In this document: one piece after another, positions 61,040 to 64,000 of the stretch | Layout of the letters: each line of letters opens with the position of its first letter | How positions within the stretch are numbered: the first letter of the stretch is position 1 | From: Pachysolen tannophilus NRRL Y-2460 | Taxonomy: Eukaryota > Ascomycota > Pichiomycetes > Alaninales > Pachysolenaceae | NCBI GenBank assembly: GCA_001661245.1 | Contig: KV454013.1 | Coordinates: 791,772 to 855,771, forward strand | Direction of reading: 5' to 3' | DNA: 64,000 nucleotides | Translations under genes and position numbers: made by a program | Notes under the pieces: model-generated | What the model was told of the DNA's origin: nothing | Databases searched by the model: none | The model's input: the letters and a program-made list of their open reading frames with translations, nothing else

Positions 61040-61532
61040 TTTATTGAATTATTTGTCTTTTTCAAATATGGTGCCCAATTATTAACATCTATCGATTCTT
61101 CACTCTTATTATTAAACCAACTACTACTACTACTACTACTATTCCCAGAATCAACATTGATATTCTTAATCATAAACGTCGACTTGGGTAATTGTAAAAA
61201 ATCCAACACTAATTGATTGTTTCTCAAACTCGAATCATTAATAACATCATTTAAAAAACTTGGTTAACTTAAACTTCCTGTCTTCCACCAACTTATCCGA
61301 TGACACAAAATAACTAGTAAACCTTGACGGCAAATCATACGGTAATTTCTGATTAAACCTCAATATCTCTAAATTTTTCTTTAATTGAATAAAAATCACT
61401 ATATCTTCTATTAACAACATAAAATTTATAAGGAAGCTTAACGTGAACATTGTAATAAGTAACATCATCCTTCTCTGTAGTAGAAGGTATTGAAATCTCT
61501 ATAAACTCATCATTTGGTTCCGTCATCTTCAT
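61040..61532. repeat. second copy of the VAM7 5' half (unmerged contig overlap with two 1-base indels)
   Basis: It repeats 60391-60881 at an offset of 649-651 bp. Two homopolymers differ: A6 at 61253-61258 against A5 at 60604-60608, and A5 at 61391-61395 against A4 at 60741-60744. Each extra base shifts the VAM7 frame in this copy, while the first copy is intact. The ATG-equivalent is at 61532. The pair gives a direct measure of homopolymer error at contig ends. Confidence 0.92.
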
Positions 61533-61579
<47 letters not shown>

Positions 61580-61702
61580 TATTTCTTGATAGTTTAAATG
61601 ATGTTTCAAAAATATATTTATGTTTCTTTTATTATTTTTAAACGTTTTGATAATTAATGGTTATACAAAATACATACTAAAATATCTATTTATAAAGCCA
61701 CG

Positions 61703-62875
61703 ATGCCAAAGCAGTATATATCCACCAACAGTGTGAAGAATGCTCATAAATCTGATGTATTGGGGTTATCAATAACTAAGAATTATACTGTTACTGTGAG
61801 TTCAGATGGATATATTAAATTATGGAATCTTACCAATAGTGAAAGAGTTGCTTCTCAGTTTGTGAACAAGTTGGGGTTACACCATTTAAGTGTTTTCGAA
61901 GATATCATCAATAATATTCATTATTTAATAATTGCAGTAGTTGCCTTTGATGGGAAATGTTATTTTTATGAATTTGAAACCAAATTTGTTGAACTTGTAT
62001 CTTTAAATGAAAGATTAGGTTTTAATAATTATGCTATTGATTTTTTAAAAGATCCATTGGGGAAATCAAATAAATTTGTATCAACAGAATCAAATGGGAA
62101 TTGTAAGATTTATGATTTATTGATTGAAGGGAAAGAACAAAATGATTTAGGAATTTCAGGAATTAATTTACAATTACAAGGAACTATAGAACCAAAATTG
62201 AAAAATTTTGCAACTTCTGTTAGCCTTGATTCTAAAGGTTCTAATATAGCCATTGGTTATCAAAATGGAGATGTTTACTTGTATGATTTGGAAGTATTAA
62301 AACCAATTTATTCATTTTATGGATTTGGTTTGAAAAATGATAATAATTCAACCACTGTTAGAAGTATAAAATTTTCACCTACTGATAGATTACTTGCAGT
62401 AGCAAGAGATTCAGGTCCTTATGGTACTATTACTTTATACGATGTTAAATATGGAGATACTATTGGAACTTTTACTGCTCCTACACATTCAGCTAATGTC
62501 AGTATTGGAGGTTATGCTCATGAAGGTTGGTGTTTTTCTTTAGATTTCAATGAAGATGGATCGTTATTACTGAGTGGTGGATTTGATTCAAAGATTAGAA
62601 TTTGGAATGTTAAAAATAGACAGAGAGAAGCAACTTTGATATTAACAAAATCTGATTTTTCTCTGGATGTGAATGAAAAGATAAAAGAGAATGAAATTGA
62701 ACCAAATAATGAAGAATATGAAGATGAAATGGATGATTCTGTAATTACCTCAGTAAAATTCATTAAAAGTGGGCTAAGAATTGGTGAAGGAGATCAAAAT
62801 GAAGGATTATGTGCTGTAGGTTTTGATAGAGGTATTAGGTGGTATAGAGAAGCTGGTGGAATATCTAAAACATAA
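61703..62875 (+). CDS. SKI8: Ski8, WD40 subunit of the Ski complex
   Basis: Predicted 390 aa, almost all WD40 repeats: NAHKSDVLGLSITKNYTVTV..DGYIKLWN (repeat 1, about 12-50), then SLDSKGSNIAIGYQNGDVYLYD, IKFSPTDRLLAVARDS, AHEGWCFSLDFNEDGS..GGFDSKIRIWN and a final VTSVKFIKSGL...GFDRGIRWYREAGG. This ending is the Ski8 signature. Ski8 with Ski2 and Ski3 threads mRNA into the cytoplasmic exosome and also assists Spo11 in meiosis. The CTG at 62570-62572 lies where WD repeats usually have a small residue before SGG, fitting Ser. Confidence 0.93.
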   Translation: MPKQYISTNSVKNAHKSDVLGLSITKNYTVTVSSDGYIKLWNLTNSERVASQFVNKLGLHHLSVFEDIINNIHYLIIAVVAFDGKCYFYEFETKFVELVSLNERLGFNNYAIDFLKDPLGKSNKFVSTESNGNCKIYDLLIEGKEQNDLGISGINLQLQGTIEPKLKNFATSVSLDSKGSNIAIGYQNGDVYLYDLEVLKPIYSFYGFGLKNDNNSTTVRSIKFSPTDRLLAVARDSGPYGTITLYDVKYGDTIGTFTAPTHSANVSIGGYAHEGWCFSLDFNEDGSLLLSGGFDSKIRIWNVKNRQREATLILTKSDFSLDVNEKIKENEIEPNNEEYEDEMDDSVITSVKFIKSGLRIGEGDQNEGLCAVGFDRGIRWYREAGGISKT

Positions 62876-62916
62876 ACAAAATTTCAAAATTTATCGTATT
62901 ATATTGCTATTATTAT

Positions 62917-63747
62917 TTAAATAGTTTTATATGGATCCTTATCGGTTTCACTTATATATATTTTCGCATTTTTTAATTCATTTTTCAATTGTTTTTGCAA
63001 AATTTTTAAAAAACCTCTTTCTGTATTACTATGATTACAAGATATAACGTAATTACCATTTTCTTTAAAGAAAAGTGCTTCATGATGGGATAATTCACCA
63101 GTGAAATATAAATCTGCTTCAACATTTTTAAATAAAGATCCACCAGAACCAGCACATATAGCTATAGTTTTAATTTTTTTATTAATTTCAGGTTCTGCTA
63201 ATTGTAAATGATTAATATTTAAATGTTTTTTAATTTTTAAAATTAATTCTGTTATAGGAATCTCATTTGTTAAAGTTAATAACCTACCCATACCAGTACC
63301 TTCAATGTCTGGATTTGGCTCAATTATAGTTCTAACAGAATTTTCATCGCTGACACCGTCAGCTAACCAATCGTTAACTCCACCAATTGCAGCATCAATT
63401 GCAGTGTGAGGACAATAAACACTAATACCATTTTGAATCAATCTTACCAAAGATTGTTGTTGAGGATTCACCTGATTTATTGCCTTCAAGCCACGAAATA
63501 TAAAAGGATGATAAGCCAATATCAAATCAGTCTTCAATTTAATAGCTTCATCAACAACTGATTTTGTCAAATCTATAGTAAGCAAAATATTGATATCTGT
63601 AGTAGTAGTAATAGCCTCTGTCGAACTGGAATCAACCAATAACCCAGTATTATCCCAAGTCTTGTCCGCTAACGCTACAGGATATAGTTTCTGAATAGCT
63701 CCCACAATTGAAGTGAGCTTGGACTTGGATGTGACTAACTTCGACAT
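62917..63747 (-). CDS. NIF3: Nif3 family protein (NGG1-interacting factor 3 / GTP cyclohydrolase I type 2-like)
   Basis: Predicted 276 aa, close to S. cerevisiae Nif3 (288). Family motifs: WDNTGLLVDS (near 31), LTIDLTKSVVDEAIKLKTD, LAYHPFIFRGLKAINQ with a metal-ligand His, YCPHTAIDAAIGGVNDWLAD, AICAGSGGSLFKNVEADLYFTGELSHHEAL and, near the end, ISCNHSNTERGF. These His/Asp residues form the dinuclear metal site of NIF3/YbgI proteins. The biochemical role is not settled. It converges on SKI8 and diverges from the next gene, as NIF3 and BOL2 do in S. cerevisiae. Confidence 0.93.
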   Translation of the reverse strand: MSKLVTSKSKLTSIVGAIQKLYPVALADKTWDNTGLLVDSSSTEAITTTTDINILLTIDLTKSVVDEAIKLKTDLILAYHPFIFRGLKAINQVNPQQQSLVRLIQNGISVYCPHTAIDAAIGGVNDWLADGVSDENSVRTIIEPNPDIEGTGMGRLLTLTNEIPITELILKIKKHLNINHLQLAEPEINKKIKTIAICAGSGGSLFKNVEADLYFTGELSHHEALFFKENGNYVISCNHSNTERGFLKILQKQLKNELKNAKIYISETDKDPYKTI

Positions 63748-63777
63748 GATTCAATAATTATAATTGAATTTTTGCCA

Positions 63778-63815
63778 ACAATATATATAAATATATATAT
63801 AAATATATATATATT
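63778..63815. repeat. (AT)n-rich tract in the NIF3/BOL2 divergent promoter
   Basis: Interrupted AT/TAAATA repeats immediately upstream of NIF3. Confidence 0.75.
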
Positions 63816-63928
63816 ATGGAAAGTAGTGAGATTTTTTTTTTTTGGTGTGGTTTTCAAGTATTAATAAAAAATCTTTCAGTTATAAATTATTCAACTAATT
63901 TATTTAAAATTTAATATTCAATTTGTTG

Positions 63929-63949
63929 ATGGAAAGTGGAGGAAAATGA
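63929..63949 (+). CDS. six-codon uORF overlapping the next start codon
   Basis: ATG-GAA-AGT-GGA-GGA-AAA-TGA. The stop at 63947-63949 overlaps the next ATG (63946-63948) as ATGA, the same arrangement as upstream of SLM5. Its reality depends on the mRNA start. Confidence 0.3.
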   Translation: MESGGK

Positions 63950-64000
63950 GTGATCAAAGGTTGACATCTGAAGGATTGGAGGCTATAATAAGAGAAAGGC
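63946..64000 (+). CDS. BOL2: probable Bol2/Fra2 BolA-family protein (5' end only)
   Basis: Only 18 codons are in the window: MSDQRLTSEGLEAIIRER. This fits the amphipathic first helix of BolA proteins (xLExxIRERL), and the position, divergent from NIF3, matches BOL2/FRA2 next to NIF3 in S. cerevisiae. Bol2 with Grx3/4 signals iron status to Aft1 in the cytosol. The call rests mainly on gene order, as the diagnostic later part lies beyond the edge. Confidence 0.55.
   Translation, partial: MSDQRLTSEGLEAIIRER

Noticed and set aside
61247-61468. A separate PX-domain gene or pseudogene next to VAM7
   Set aside because: It is the second contig copy of VAM7 broken by two homopolymer indels.

Overview
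The window is nuclear DNA of an AT-rich budding yeast. The genes are compact, almost intron-free and of fungal type; long poly-A/poly-T and (AT)n tracts fill the intergenic space. It most likely belongs to the CUG-Ser clade (Candida/Debaryomyces relatives). CTG codons cluster where serine fits and leucine does not: the Ser/Gly linkers of the Scw4/Mp65-like protein, Rad23 and Cbf1, and a small-residue position in the ThDP motif of the 2-hydroxyacyl-CoA lyase. Nothing in the window looks like a virus, a retroelement or a recent transfer.

Layout. 1-8.1 kb: possible gene end, PRP39 (-), RAD23 (+), UTR4 (-), and a TGL4/TGL5-type lipase (-) broken by a homopolymer frameshift. 9.1-16.7 kb: spliced SFA1/FDH3 (+), MNN4-like (+), NTA1 (+), CBF1 (-). 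18.3-27.2 kb: SCW4/MP65-like (+), CWC22 (-), CAB4 (+), UBP15 (-). 28.3-36.8 kb: UTR1 (-), an assembly gap with repeated flanks, GDA1 (-), BFA1 (-). 37.0-46.4 kb: ARG4 (-), DED81 (-), cytosolic ProRS (+), mitochondrial AsnRS SLM5 (+), PXP1-like (+). 46.6-50.7 kb: SYO1 (+), spliced UBC9 (-), and PEX19 split over both strands. 50.9-59.2 kb: FBP26 (-), MDM34 (+), an unrecognised membrane protein (+), RIX1 (-), GAD1 (-). 59.8-64 kb: VAM7 (-), a second gap with repeated flanks, SKI8 (+), NIF3 (-), and the start of a probable BOL2/FRA2 (+).

Several blocks match the gene order I recall from S. cerevisiae: RAD23-UTR4, MNN4-like/NTA1/CBF1, SCW4-CWC22-CAB4, ARG4-DED81-ProRS, SYO1-UBC9-PEX19, VAM7-SKI8 and NIF3-BOL2. 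This supports the gene calls. Most genes are housekeeping: RNA processing, tRNA charging, ubiquitin/SUMO, organelle biogenesis, lipid and amino-acid metabolism.

The most unusual points are three. (1) A ~606-bp inversion between 6-bp inverted repeats cuts PEX19 in two and changes the 5' end of UBC9. (2) The leader of the mitochondrial AsnRS gene holds a run of hairpins with two alternative pairings, one covering the AUG of a uORF that ends on the main AUG. (3) Two N gaps have the same sequence on both sides; they are unmerged contig ends, and they show how often homopolymer indels occur here. I found no clearly new multi-gene system.
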